Source of the DNA: Setaria digitata
Lineage: Eukaryota; Nematoda; Chromadorea; Rhabditida; Setariidae
Reading direction: 5' to 3'
Length of the DNA stretch: 64,000 bases
NCBI GenBank assembly: GCA_003640385.1
Contig: RCAB01000003.1
Coordinates: 558,001-622,000, forward strand
This document shows, piece after piece, positions 24,867 to 37,827 of the stretch; position 1 is the first letter of the stretch; the number at the start of each line of letters is the position of its first letter. The position numbers were made by a program, and so were the translations under genes. A model generated the notes under the pieces. That model saw only the letters and a list, made by a program, of their open reading frames with translations. It was not told the origin of the DNA and ran no database searches.

Positions 24867-25609
24867 GATGAGAAAAGGAAATTTGCAGTTCATCATTTTC
24901 ACATAGAAAACAGATGTGGTTAGAAAGCATCGCTCATCCATCCACCACCCCGCGATATCATTCTCTGAGAGCAACCGTCTCACCTCTTCACCTCCCCTGC
25001 CCTTTACTATCCTTCTTTCCTGTTGTTCATACATATTTTAAATTCTCGATCAAAACGAGGAAGGAGAAGGGCACTCTTTCGGGAATGCTTACAGTTAAAT
25101 GATTTACCGAGAGTGAAATTATCAGTAAGTTCTTCTGCCACATGAACAACACCTTATCAAAGCTCTTCTTAAATAATATCTGTTCTTTCCAGTACATATG
25201 CTGTCTCACTGCTGACACTCACTCCATTTGTATCTTCTTATTTCATTCTTGTAAAGCTTCGGGAATTGGATTGTTAACAAACTTCAAAGGTTCATCGTGC
25301 TTATCTGTCTTCTGATATTCAGTTTTTGGCTACTGCGGAAGAGTCGGGAATAAGAATTTCACTTTTCCCAGTGATATCTCTTAAGTACTGTCAAAATATT
25401 CTAGATTAAGCAACGGATTGTGAATGGAGTTTAGCTGTAAGTTGCCATTATTAAGTGAAAAAGGTCATATTGCATAGTTTGGATGAAGAAGTGCTACATT
25501 CCTCCGTTAGATTATTTGATTTTTTTTTAATAGGACTTAAAACTGCTCCTGATGACAGTTGTGGAAGCATAGAAGTGCGTTCAAGCATATACTCTCAGAT
25601 GAATCTCTG

Positions 25610-26830
25610 TCATCTGAAATTGGATTCTCGTAGCATTTGAATGTGAAGAAAGAGAAACAATTCATATTTAATAAATACATATCGCCTGTACAACCATTGT
25701 TCTATCGCAATCAGGGTCTTCACTGTTCTTAGAAAATTTAAAATGACTTTCAACTCTTCGAAGTCTTCAACTTGGAAATATTTCCAGAAGTAACCATATT
25801 TATTAGAGAGAAGACGAGCTTTCAGATATCAGGATATTGATTTCGTGATTTCGACTTAGTACTGCTTTTTCTAATCTTAGAAATTCTGTAGTAAAACCAT
25901 TCACACAAGGTTTCTTCGGCGCAGTGAGGAATAGGATCATCTCCTATTTCTGGATCAAGGTACCGTTGCCACTGTCTTATCCAAAACCAGAAATTCATTA
26001 TAACTTAACATTGTCTGCAAAGTTTATGGTTGTCCTAAAAATTATGGTACCATTATTTTTCGAGCACCTCATGCCAAGAATATAACATTCAGAACAGAAA
26101 GCATTATTCTCGGAGTATTATTGCTTTTAGAGTTATATCATTTGGGATGTTATTTCGTCTCCAAATCAAAATAAACTTTTATCAATTAGTTATATAAAAT
26201 AGTGGCATATAATTCCCCCTTTCCTTCTATTCACGATCCGTTTCCATTCTTCATTCTATGTTAGCAACAAAGTAACGTACAATGTTGTTAGTGGGCGCAT
26301 AATTAATTTGAAATTCAGTATCTGGTTGGAAGATGGGAGCATACTGTAGCACACAACCATATGTACGCGTAAGTTTTTCCATCTAAACCAATCCGTACAA
26401 TTGAAAAAAAATCCATCATCTATCGTTTCAAATATCACTTTTTTTATAACTCCGAAAAAATATTTTGTTCAAATAACGCATCGTTTTTATGCTTATTTCT
26501 TGCTGTTAGAAAACTCTTTTTGAATATGTTATATGAATACATGATTATTTTACGTGATGGGTTATTAAATCGTAGCAGAAAGAAGGAATATTCACTTATA
26601 TCTTCAGCGTATTGTAGATAACTGGTTTCGAAACGAACCCGAAAAATTACAGTTTATTAGACTAGAGCGTTCATTTAAGTTCTTACATTTTCAGCACAAC
26701 CTGATTTCTTCCCTTTACGCTTCATTCATCCAGGTTTTATGACATACGAGGCCAAGTCTGATCCGGATTTTTGAGTAATTCTGGACATTGCGAATCATAA
26801 AATCTCTTTTCGCTCTTCCAATATTACAGT
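25610..26830 (-). mobile_element. Decayed BEL/Pao-type LTR retrotransposon fragment (pol)
   Basis: Minus-strand pieces, in several frames with stops between, follow the order of a BEL/Pao polyprotein. At 26740-26817 the reading ELLKNPDQTWP fits the conserved linker between RNase H and integrase (GP-x-x-L...WP). At about 26256-26438 it reads IDDGFFFNCT and then VHMVVCYSMLPSSNQILNFK, resembling the integrase G-V-D-Y-F-G-P and following strand. At 25999-26110 it reads ILGMRCSKNNGTIIF, resembling the integrase RRG...SDNGT region. At 25610-25829, 72 open codons contain GYFWKYFQVEDFEELKVIL, resembling the C-terminal FW-K domain of these elements. A 58-codon ATG frame at 25822-25998 is in the same block. 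No LTRs were seen. It is clearly non-functional. Family placement rests on remembered motif patterns, without alignment. Confidence 0.5.
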
Positions 26831-27924
26831 CTAATTAATGTCAAAAGCTGTACAAAAGAAAACATAACGATTTTGTTTCCTGTCGTTGGATCATTATTCC
26901 ACAAAAATCTAACGAGAGTGTTTTAAATGATTATCAGTAAGACAAAAGTAAGTGTAACATCTTCTGCCTTTTAGCAAAAATAATGTAAGATCAAGATGAA
27001 TAAAAATCCAGTGAAAATATTTAAACTTAATTTCGTTGAATAGAAGAAACAATGTTTCTCGGCACAGCTTATCAGTGTGATAACATTGCAAACTGCGTCA
27101 GAATCTATTTATCAAGTATCTAAAGCGAAAACAACTGGAAGAATTCTCATCCCATCTCTACTCACTAATTAGTGTTCAGTTTCATAGACAGTATGTAAAT
27201 GAATTTTATAGTACGGGGTTTATCAAAAGAGTTATCATCGATTTGTTTTAGATTGTTCAATTTTTTAACATTAATTATAAGGAGAACTGTTTGCAGTGAA
27301 ATGCAAGTCCCATTCTGCTAGCATTAAGTCAAAAGCAATACATTCCGTTGCTTTCTCCACGCTCTAACCTGTCGTTTCAGGTGCACACTTCCGTTAATTT
27401 TGTCGTAGAATTAATCTTGGAAGACAAACGGCCACGAAAATGTTCCTTCGATCACTAATTTGTGGATAATAAAAAGTAAAAGTACACCTACGTTTACGTT
27501 CTCTTCAGGTTTCTTGATCTGCAGTATATGGACAAATGTACATATGACACGGGTACGTGTAACAGCGCTCGTGGTTGGCGTGAAAAGTGGGAGAGTGGAA
27601 AGATCGAAAAAAATTGACATCGAAAGGATTCCTTTCTTGCTTCTTCCATCTTTCCCTTCCATCTACTGCTTCCTGCCCGCTTTTTCCACTTAATGCATAT
27701 TCATTAGTAATGATGATATGGTGGTAGTAGCTGGCCTCTCCTTCCGCGTGCTATTTTCATGCTCTCCTGCCCATCATCTCACCTTTTGATTCCTTCCCTA
27801 CTGTTAACCAGCAAATTGCATGCTTGTTAAGGCAGGCAGGAATCAGACGACGACGATGAATGCTTCTCGATGTGATTCCTTCCCTTCAATTACCGGCACT
27901 CTCATTCCGTAAGATACCAAACGC

Positions 27925-28014
27925 CATCACCATCGTTTTTATCATCGCTATCATTATCATTGTCATCGTCATCAGCAGCAACATCGTTATCATCATTATC
28001 ATCATTATTATCGC
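27925..28014. repeat. Low-complexity ATC/ATT repeat
   Basis: An imperfect run of (ATC)n and (ATT)n. It produces long Ile- or Met-rich open frames on both strands that are not genes. Confidence 0.85.
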
Positions 28015-29190
28015 GTCTATTCTCGTGCTGAACGCCAACAACAGTGTTTTCTCCCATCTCCTAGCAGCTCTTACGTACAAAAATAATTGAACTATTTTTA
28101 CATATCATTATCATCGTTAAGGTATTAGCTTTTTCCTTTTCGTCCCTTCTGTATCACACAACACAACAAGATAAGCGGCGAGCCAACCGGTTTTATATTA
28201 TCGCGTACATGTCTTTTATCATCTATCCACTCATCAACCTTAATTTCAAATTCTTTGCAATCTGAAATTATTCCTCACATTTCTTTACCGTTTGGAAGTG
28301 TTTGGATATTTGAATTTTTCCATCTTCTCTTTTGTTTCCACTCATGTCCTCCTGGTCTTTGATAGTAACTGAACATTATCATTGTCCTAGCCAGGTTATG
28401 CATCTCTAAGATTCCCAAGTGAACGGCGATAGAAGCAATAAAAAAAGGACGTGGTAAAAATATTACCAGAGACTACGAAGTCTGTCGGATATATGAAATC
28501 TCGCATGTCGAATGACAAACGTTACTATCGTGTGATTTCTACCTTTAAGCATTGACGAACACGAGAAAGTTTGCAAGCTTCATTCTGTCCTTCGCGAAGT
28601 ATCACTCGGGAATGTAATATGTTCGCGACATGTTAAATGAGTGTTGTGTTTTTAGTGGGATGCTGTTAGAACGATAGTAGTTCAACTAGGTGAAAATCAT
28701 AAATTTTCACTGCTTCAAAATTACCAGAAGTATCAATCAGTTGCTTAGGAACAGTACGGTTTGGGCGAAAAATTTAAATTTCATTTTCGAGGTAATGATA
28801 TTTGAAATAATAGAACTATTTAGAGGAAGAAGAAAAAGCACGTAGAATAGGTCTGTAAGTCAAATGAACTGTTGTCCGTGGTATTCTAAGCTTGAATTAG
28901 CTACCAAAAATTAAGCCTAACTCACTTAGACCAAAATCTTTCTATAAGAATATCTTTCCTTGCCTTCGTTATTTACATTAGTCTAATAGTTATTTCACAA
29001 AATTAAAGGGAGGAAAGATAATTTTGCAACTAACGACGAATGAAACATTCTAATTTTCCATCCAGCTCCAAGGTTTTTATGAATACATTCCTACGGATCG
29101 TTTGATCATTTTAAATTAAATATTCTGCCTGATCTGTTTTAATTTAATTTAAAAAGAGTTTTACGAAAAAAGCTGGATACATCGTTGAAG

Positions 29191-29771
29191 ATGGCAGGTA
29201 ACTTACTTTATCGAAGTATGAAATAAATTTTATAAAGGAAGTGAGAAATGTTTTATTGTAGTTTTAAAATTTATGATCGATAAATGGGCATAATTTTCTT
29301 TTAGAGATTGTGGTGGTGCTTTTCTTTTCAAACTGGCGTGAAATTCCGTTGATTTCTGAAATTTTAAGGCATATATGAATAGATTAAGTCAAGCTTGTTG
29401 CAAAATATTAGTTTTCGAGAAATATTACGAAAAATGAGGGGAATATTGCAATTTCAGCTCACTTGAGAATCGTATTTATTTAAATCACTTTTAGAATTTT
29501 GGAAGTGACACTCTAAATTTTAAACTTTGATGACCAAACCTGCTTTGACTGCTCTGATATCTCAGCCTAGAATTCAAAATGTTTGAAGTAGGCCATGTCG
29601 AAGGAGCAACTCCAGTTAATATGTATAGCTATCAATCACATCATAGAAGAGGCAAGTAAGTACCATTTGTTACAGTATTACTTATGAAAAGTATAAGAAA
29701 TTTGCATTTCCAGTGGATATTACATGAAAGCGAGGTATCATACGAAACGATCATTGTTGAAGAGGAAGTGA
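29191..29771 (+). CDS. Candidate small basic protein, three exons
   Basis: An ATG at 29191 gives MA plus one base before a donor (GTAACT). The next acceptor (CAGCCTAG) at 29570 begins an exon 29571-29655 with the right phase, ending at a strong GTAAGTACC donor. A 58-base intron, typical of small nematode introns, ends in TTTCCAG and is followed by 29714-29771 to TGA. All phases agree, giving 49 residues: MAEFKMFEVGHVEGATPVNM, then YSYQSHHRRGNGYYMKARYH, then TKRSLLKRK. The product is Arg/Lys/His/Tyr-rich at its C-terminus with no signal peptide or known family. The last two exons could instead be the end of a longer gene whose 5' exons I did not find, or coincidence. Confidence 0.35.
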
Positions 29772-29789
29772 AGAATGCTTAGATATCAA

Positions 29790-32530
29790 ATATTTGCATG
29801 TGGTTTAAACATATTTACTGTTTCAGAATCATTCTTTCTCTTTGCCTTTTTCACATTCTGTGTATTAGTAAAAGGAATGATTTGGGAAGGATGAGTTTGA
29901 AAACTGGCGATTTATAAAATATTTATTTCAATTCGATCAATTTAGAAAATCACTACTCTAGGATTAGCAGCAGGGAATTATCCTCTCAGATCGTTCGCAT
30001 AATTCAGCTAACCGTATATTAAGTCAGATTTTACTGTCCTTAATTAAAATGAATGGCTACCGTCTTACCTGTACAATATTAGAGTAACAAATGAAATCAT
30101 CTAATACTGTCAGGTAATGACGATCGCCCATCATTTCTCGCCTATCACGTTTCGGAATAAGATTCATCCTCTTGTTCACCTGTCTTCAAAAATTTTCAAA
30201 AGATCCTTTCCTTCACAGAATTCGTTATTTTTACAAACTGACATGGATACTAATTCTTAGAAATAATGTAGCATGGAGAGAAACCTATGCTATCTTAGTT
30301 AGGTCATACAATAATTTTGGCTTCAAAAGTCATTTTCAACCTTTAATGTCAAACAATATTATAGCAGTGGAAATTGCACAAAAAAATCTTTTCCCTTACA
30401 TACTTTCTTCCCTTTCTCACAATGTTTTATGTCTTTACGTTTCTCGCTCCAAAAATTGAGTTCTGCTTCATCAGTACCCAAAATTATGGGCAAAGTGATG
30501 GCTGGAACAGAAAAGCATGTCCGAAAAGGAGAAGAACAAGGGTAAAAATTGTGAGATGTTCAGATAAGTCAATCAAATATTATCATTTTTATTATTATTG
30601 TCGCTTGCACTAATTACTGTTATTGTTCCGTCTTCTGCGGCATCACCTCTGAAAGAGTAGTTGAGAGAAATGACACTGAGTGCCAAATTGAAATTCAATA
30701 TAAACTAAATGGCAGTCAAATGTTGCCATTTTAGATTTGTTTACTGTCAAAAACATATTTTTCAAAAAAATTCGGTTTGTTAGAGCTCAACCCCAGGCAA
30801 GGTGAATGTAGCTACATGTAATGGCTTGTTAAACTTTTTTTTATCAAACTTTTCCTTTCCCTTCTTCCCCGTTTTCAATTTATCATCACTGACAAATGGC
30901 ACATCGAAACAAAGCTAACCAATTCCCCTCCAAAAAGCAAAAAAAAGGAAAAGAAGGAATCAATTTATGTATACATACACAAAACCTGAAGTGTATTCCT
31001 ATGACATTTACCTGTTTATCGATATTTATTAAACAGTTTTATCCTATTATGCCTATTTTCACTACTTGTAGGTGTGCTACTCTGCTACTACTACTTTTGC
31101 TCAGATTATTCAACCTTGTCCTTTTATTAAGGCTATCATCAATCTTTTTCATGCGCTTATTCCTTAAGAAAGATATTCAGTGATACTCCTTCAGATGTTT
31201 CCCATTTTTTATTAAATGTTAAACTAAAATATATCAGAAAAGTCAGGCCGTCGAATTGGTATTAGTGGTATTCCCACCTACCGATTTTTACAATAGCGTT
31301 TCAATTTCTTTTCATTCAGGGTTCTGCTGTTATTATTTTGACAGCAAAGTATTTGAAGGTGTTTTGATTATGTAAATGAAAACAGCTTCTTTAATCAGAA
31401 TCTCGTAAGTAAAATACTAACTAGCTTTTTGCTCGATTCTTTTCTGACATGTAACAGAGAATAACATAAATTTCAAATTAACATTAAAAAATCAGAATGA
31501 TATAAGAAAAGCTTCTTATGTCTCGAACAATAATTCTCTTCCTGAAGTCTGAGGCCACTTCGCTAGAGTTAACACAAATTCATCATAAATACCAAGCAAT
31601 AGTTGGAAATAACGATAAAGGAAATAAAAACGAAAAATTTCAATCTCTTAATTTCTTATGTAACTCAATTTTTATTTTAATTCACCGGTTCGCAGATATA
31701 GCTTTTACTTGAATTCATCGACCTCACAGATAATATTTATTTGTTTAAGTACCAAAAATAAATTTAATGTGTGAGTTTTTGGGTTTCAGCTTCATTTCTT
31801 ATAGATTTATTCATCCCGTAACCAAATATGATAAAATTGAATACTGAACCGAACAGTGCTTAAAGAGTTGCAAGCAAAAGATGAAAACGAGAAACTCATT
31901 AAAGATAAATGATGTTGGCATGAAAGCTTATCTAAAAGAGAACCAAAAGAGAATTCGAAGCTCGAAGAGTAGCAGCATTACGACCACATTTTAAGTTTCT
32001 ACATTTTCTTATTTTTATTCACAAGATGTAATAAAGAAATAAATTGTACTAAGTAACCTAAAGCTTCAAAAAAAAAAAAAAAAAAAAAGATAGGTGGAAG
32101 CAGTAATAGTACCATCAGCACAGACTAATGTAAGCTAATCTAAAGTGATTAGCTGATTTCAACTACTTGCTGATTTGATGAACGAAAAGGAAAAAAAAAA
32201 AACAAGACAAGCTTCTCGAAACCTAAATTACACGTATAGCCTAGAAACTATGAGGGAGATAATGCGGACACAATAATAATAAGTGCGAGAAAAGCACTGG
32301 CATCAAACTCAAAGCAAAAATTATAAAATATTAAAATTATACATTTATAGAATTATAACTCCATTACGAAAATGAATAAAAAATGGATGTAGAAGTTTAA
32401 GGCGCTAATAAATCTAAAAGACAAATAGCAGTCTTTTTATGTTCTAGATTTGTAAAATCGACAATACGCGAATAGCAAAACTCGCAAAAGTCAGTTGATA
32501 GATTAAGTAAGAAACTATTCTGCTCACCAG
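29790..32530. other. AT-rich intergenic DNA, no gene supported
   Basis: Nothing recognisable on either strand. A 95-codon frame at 30172-30459 begins only with TTG and shows no domain. Poly-A runs occur at 32070-32088 and 32189-32202. Confidence 0.45.
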
Positions 32531-32538
32531 TTCTGCAC

Positions 32539-32544
32539 TTTATT
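32539..32544 (-). terminator. Polyadenylation signal of the ZNF598-like gene
   Basis: On the minus strand AATAAA begins one base after the TAA stop, so the 3' UTR would be extremely short if this signal is used. Other signals further downstream are possible. Confidence 0.4.
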
Positions 32545-32545
32545 A

Positions 32546-35500
32546 TTATTTCCTGCTTTGCTTTCTGTTACCGCGTTTTCCGATTTTGGAGACATTCCCG
32601 CTAGTACTTCCGTCTGAACCGTTTATTGGAGCAGTTGATGATTGCATTTTTGCAGCACCAAAACCTGGTGGTGGACCAAAACCAGGAGGAGGTACAAAAT
32701 CTGTGGGACATAATCCTGGAGGAGACCCCAGATCAGATGGAAATAGAGTAGTATTAGTAACTTCTTTTTGTTCCTTAAAGATCTGAAAAATGCACAGTAA
32801 AAGCGCTTTTTTAAACCTATGCTAAGATACAAAACCATGCTTTCAGAAATCCCCCAAAAAATCAAACGACCTTTAGATCCATTATAACAGAATCTGAAGC
32901 AACAGAAGGACATAAAAAACCTACTTTCTCAACTGATCCTTTACCAAGATATGGAAAATCATTCACTGATGATGTATCGATTGTTCCGTTATTTGTATAA
33001 CTTATAGCAGTCGTTTCTCCCGCTTTATCTTCTTTTATGGTCATGTTACTAAGAACTGAGAAAGTTGATAACAACTGAAATTGGTATTTTCTTGAATAAA
33101 GAGTAATGGTAATGTCATATCATATAACAACTAATAGCATGAAAATTTCAGAAATATCAATGTTTTACTTGAGCTGTTTGTTAATTCTTGGTCGCACGAA
33201 TACAATTCCTATTTCTTTCCCTCGCCGTCAAAAAAATTTATAACTCTGACACACTGGATGATGGCTTTGCGGAAGCGGCTCTTCGGCACGACAGATTTGA
33301 CAAAGCAAGGATGAGAAAGGATCAACGAACTCATCTTGCACCTTTATTTTCCTATCGTATGGAAAAAAAAAATCCAACTCGGAATTTCTTAGAAACAGAT
33401 GATTTTAATCAAAATAAAGAAATAATACTTCCGATATTTCGTTATCCGGTTTTTTAGTACAATTTTTGTTCTGCTGCTTATTTTTATCCTTAGCCTCATT
33501 TTTTTTATTTGCTGCATTCTTCACCCTCAAAGTCATTTTCGACAGTGAAACCTTCAAATTAATCGGAGATAACTATCAGCGTGAACAACAAAAGAAAGTA
33601 AACTTCAAAAAAAAAAAAAGAAAAAAGAAAGAAATAACTACAAATACGAAAGAAATATAAAAAGAACCTCTGTAGAATCTTCTCTATCCTCCCACTTTTC
33701 TGGTATTGATTCCTGAGGCCACAGATCTGGTACTGGTAGCTGCTTAGTTTTTCGTGTAACAATCCCACTGATAGAAGATGCTGGAATCGAATAGTTCGAC
33801 GAACTTGGAGGAGCCTGTAAGATTCGTCGGTAAAATATTTATCAACCTTACTGCAATTAAATGAAGTTCTGAATTCATAAAATAAATTTTACACAATGTT
33901 GGGCAACTAATGCCCTTAAAAAAAAGACGAAAATTAACTACCCTTATTTTACTCAACAGTAGTAGCAAGTCATCAGTCTTCACAATATGTGTACAGTGGA
34001 TTGGTTTCGATACTGGACATTTATGACAAACCACGTTCATACTTTTATTTGAAAAAAAAAAAAGGCGAAAATGAAATACTTGTGTGGCAGGATGGTATTT
34101 TTTAGCCCACACTGATCCGGGTAATAAACTGCTTGCAGGTTTCGGGAATGCAGGTACAGGTAAGCTTGGAAAATCGTTTAATGTTAATGCAGATGCTACG
34201 TTACTCAATGATTTTGGTTTCTTCATTCCTTTAGACCAGGATGACTCGATTGCAGAAGTTCTTGAGCCAGTTTCAATCTAAAAAAAGGTTCAAAATCATC
34301 GCAATATCAAAATGCAGAAAGGATGCGAGAGAAATATAATTAACAGTTTCAATCTATTAGCACTGGTTCGGGTCACTGCTCTACAATACTTTCAAGTACA
34401 AAAAATTCCTTACCATTGTGAAGATCTTGCACATGACGCAACTTTAGATTTAAGATTCCGAATCCCCAAGATCTACCTACTTTGCACGAAAAATTTTAAA
34501 CCTGGACTTCGGCTTTATCTTTTAGAACGTTTTCTGTCTTTTTATTTTCATCGTATTGCTTTTTCAAAGTATTTGGCTCGTGCGGAGGGAACTGTTCGTC
34601 GTCATCAATAAACCATGAGTCTGATGAAATCGTTTTCGCCTAAAAGGATAACACGCACATTATTTGAAAGTGAATCAGTAGAGAAATTATTGAATTTTTT
34701 CCAAAAAATTACGCGAGGATTTAAGCAGATCTGATCATAAAAAGACAAAAGTAAAAAAAAATTGGAAAAGAACTTACTTCCATGGGACTCGATGAACCTT
34801 TGATATCTCCTTTCTGAGATCTTCCTATACTTTTGCTGTTTTGTAACAGGAACGCTGAATTCGAAGTTTCGGACATTTGCGCAGATTTGCCTAAACGGGG
34901 AAAATCACTGCCCTGCAATGTGAACTGCGGGCTCTGACTTGGAAAAAGTGATCCAGTTCGTTCATTCTGCATCGATAATGCAGTCGACATATCTTTGGAA
35001 ACAACTGAGCTGAAATTACGTATTCTTTAGTGTCTCACTTACAGAACACGGATAATTCCAAACCCTACGAAATAGGAAATGAACTGTCACCTCTAGAAAA
35101 AAATATGTTTCATGGAACTGGAACTGACTAAGCAAAAATGAACTAGCTTAGCACAATGCTACGGATGGCAGCATGTATGCGCGCAATCGCATATTAATAT
35201 TGTCGTCAAGGAGAGAAAATAAGATAAAAAACCAAGACAGATTACATATTTAAATAGGTATTTGTTTACTCATTAATTTTTTTAATGTACGTGATACATT
35301 CTGTCTCTACATCTGCGTACAAATCATGCTGAAATAAATAAAATGCTGTGTTTTTTTAAAATAACCAGAACTGACGCATTCTCTCGTTGAGGTTGCTCAT
35401 TTCGTATAAGACCTATTTTGGCGATATTTCTCTTTGACGAAAGTGCAGAACGGGCTGATGGCGTTGTTCTGCTATTACGACTTGGTCCAGCTAAGTTTCG

Positions 35501-37555
35501 ACCCGAAAAATGAAAATCTAAAGTTAGAGTCTGTGGACCAGCTGCATGATCTCGACTCTGCAAAAATACAGAATCGCTAACTTGATAAAAAAAAAGAACA
35601 AGTCAGCGGATGACAATAATTAAAACTTAATCTAACTGGAACATATATAGCTGCAAGCCACTACCAACTTCACTGTACAACTTTTTTATAATAATCGCAT
35701 TGCAAAATCATAAAAGCCTACTGTAAATAATCCATATTTGCTTTTCACAGTTTTTAAATTAAGGTGAAACACAAGTGAAAACGATATGTTTTTAAAAAAC
35801 AGTTTGAAAACACAATATTTAACCTTATGTAATTTCAATTCGGTGTCTGTCCGAAATGCTATACCTAAGTGTAAACATTCACCCTCTTCACATATAATAT
35901 GCTTTGCTCTGTAATGGTTTAGCAAATCCGTATGCACTCTGAAATATTGAGATTTAAGTAGGAGTGCAAATTTATAGTTCAATTCCGAGAAAATAAGAAG
36001 CAGAACACAACTTACGGAAAGAAATAATTGCTTTTCCCTTCAGCATCACATATCTGGCAGAAGAAATGCTCTTTCCGAAGATGTTTGTAGCGGAACTCAT
36101 CATCCAGGAATCTTTTTTCACAAAATAAACATTGTGGATGCCCTGAAAATGCAAAATATTTCATTCAATCTAAATAATTGGAAATATAAAACATATCTCT
36201 ACCTTTAGATTTTACAAACAAGAAGCAATAACAAATTTTTCAAAGGAATGACTCATTTTAAGATTCTACATATTAGTTTACATTTAAACTTTCAAATAAT
36301 CCTATGCTGTATGTTGGTAGACAATGAGATGATTATTAATGATCTGTAATAGAGATGAGTCATATTTAAATCAATATTAACAACAAAAAAGCACCTTTAA
36401 AGCTCCTATTATCAGGATCACCAAACTCGAGGTGTCGCTCTAGGTCAATGCGTGAGTAAAATCTCCGTTCGTAAGTGAATAATTTCAGGTTTTCTACACA
36501 AATATCACAAAATTCAAAACAATGAACCATATACACATGCTGATTTAACTGCGCAAATGTCCCAAACATTCTTTTATCACCCCTGAAAATTAATTAAATT
36601 TCCTTAGGAAACAATTATACTTAACATGGAGAATTTAGGAAACAAACCGGAACTTACTTTTTTTTGCATAATAAACACTGATGAGACAAATAACTATCAT
36701 AACACAGCGCAACATAATCATCTGCCAATTTAACTTTGTACTTCGCAGCGTCTTCATGTTCTGCACATTGAATGGGTAATTGATAATTACTCCAATCACC
36801 GGGAAATGGTACAAAATACAGCTGGAATTTCAAGCATAATCAAGTTACAGTACAAAATTTGACTACCTCATTACTACTCTTTTTGATACTACCTCCACTG
36901 GTTGTTCCAGTTAACAGATAAAAATAGTAGACATTTGCTCTTTCTGAATAAATTTTCGTTGCATTGAAACCATATACGCTATTTTAAATTTCAGAGAGAA
37001 ACTTGAAAATGGAAAGCAGCATCCTAAGTTTGTATTACCATTCTCTTTTGAGCGTTAATGAAAAAACAGAGGAAAAGGGAAAAACTGAATTACCACATCG
37101 ATAACTGCCCTGCATTTCGGACACATATCATTTTTACATAAAATTCGCAATCGAATTCCACATTCCATGCATATTGGATGTAAACATGTTCCTACCGCAA
37201 AGAGATCAGATTCACGGCAACATATATCGCATTCTGAAGCTTTTCCTCTGAATTTGATACCACTATGATCCAATCGATCCTAGAAAAAAAATATTTATAC
37301 ATTATTTTCTTTTAAAAACGAACACAGAATAACAGTTTTTGTCAACAGGGAATTCAGTACAAGAATATTTAAACTTGCTGAAGTAGCAGTAGGAAGATGT
37401 TCATAACACTTAGATTCTTCCACTACATTCTTCCTCAGTTTCGAATCATGTTTATCTCTTCCACAGTTCATTTTACGAAAACCACGGCGGCCTGAACCAC
37501 TCCTTTGATATATTCGCTGAACTTCTCCTCCACCACGACCAAAATGCCTAGCCAT
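32546..37555 (-). CDS. ZNF598: ZNF598/Hel2-type RING-zinc finger E3 ubiquitin ligase
   Basis: Thirteen minus-strand exons (given high to low): 37361-37555, 37094-37279, 36658-36821, 36395-36582, 36016-36142, 35824-35938, 35376-35557, 34778-35009, 34502-34639, 34080-34277, 33668-33814, 32925-33074 and 32546-32782. Together they form an uninterrupted 752-residue frame. A C3HC4 RING uses C82, C85, C97, H99, C102, C105, C118 and C121. C2H2-type fingers follow at about 174-325, with family-specific text such as LFTYERRFYSRIDLERHL, GDPDNRSFKGHPQCLFCE and HYRAKHIICEEGEC. The C-terminal half is disordered, with DFPRL (421), DFPSL (544), DFPYL (663) and PPPGFGPPPGFG (705-716). Known role of the family: sensing collided ribosomes and ubiquitinating small-subunit proteins; PPPGF-type motifs recruit GIGYF. 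The first donor (GTACTG) is the least certain junction. Confidence 0.92.
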
Positions 37556-37570
37556 ATTACTCCTGCAAAG
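37556..37570 (-). promoter_or_regulatory. Likely trans-splice acceptor of the ZNF598-like gene
   Basis: On the minus strand GGCTTTGCAG ends seven bases before the ATG at 37555. An acceptor this close to the start suggests spliced-leader addition. With the small same-strand ORF about 270 bases further upstream, it is compatible with a nematode operon. Confidence 0.5.
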
Positions 37571-37827
37571 CCGAACTGAATTTCAATACAATCATGATCC
37601 TTTTCGATAGATTTATGGTGAAATTCAACATTTACTGCACAAATTTTTCAAACTGCTCTCTCTCTCTCAAAAAAGAAAAAAAACAGTGACCATAAAAGAT
37701 GATACCTACATCCGAAAAATGAAAAATGTTTATGAGTATAGGAGAAGGTAAAGAAAGTGCTGTTTCAGATATCGACATTTTATACCACAAGTGGTTCAAA
37801 ATAGGCTCTTCGCTTCATCAGTGATTC

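Noticed and set aside
24670..25034. His/Pro/Thr-rich open frames on the minus strand
   Set aside because: They are translations of the 46-bp minisatellite and its flanks, not a gene.
27411..27693. Overlapping 77- and 83-codon frames on opposite strands
   Set aside because: No splice signals that decide a strand and no recognisable motif; treated as chance openness in a slightly G+C-richer patch.
27886..28090. Ile-rich and Met-rich frames on both strands
   Set aside because: They come from an ATC/ATT low-complexity tract.
33744..34226. 160-codon minus-strand frame
   Set aside because: It is not an independent gene: it runs through an exon of the ZNF598-like gene, then an intron, and part of the next exon in a wrong frame.
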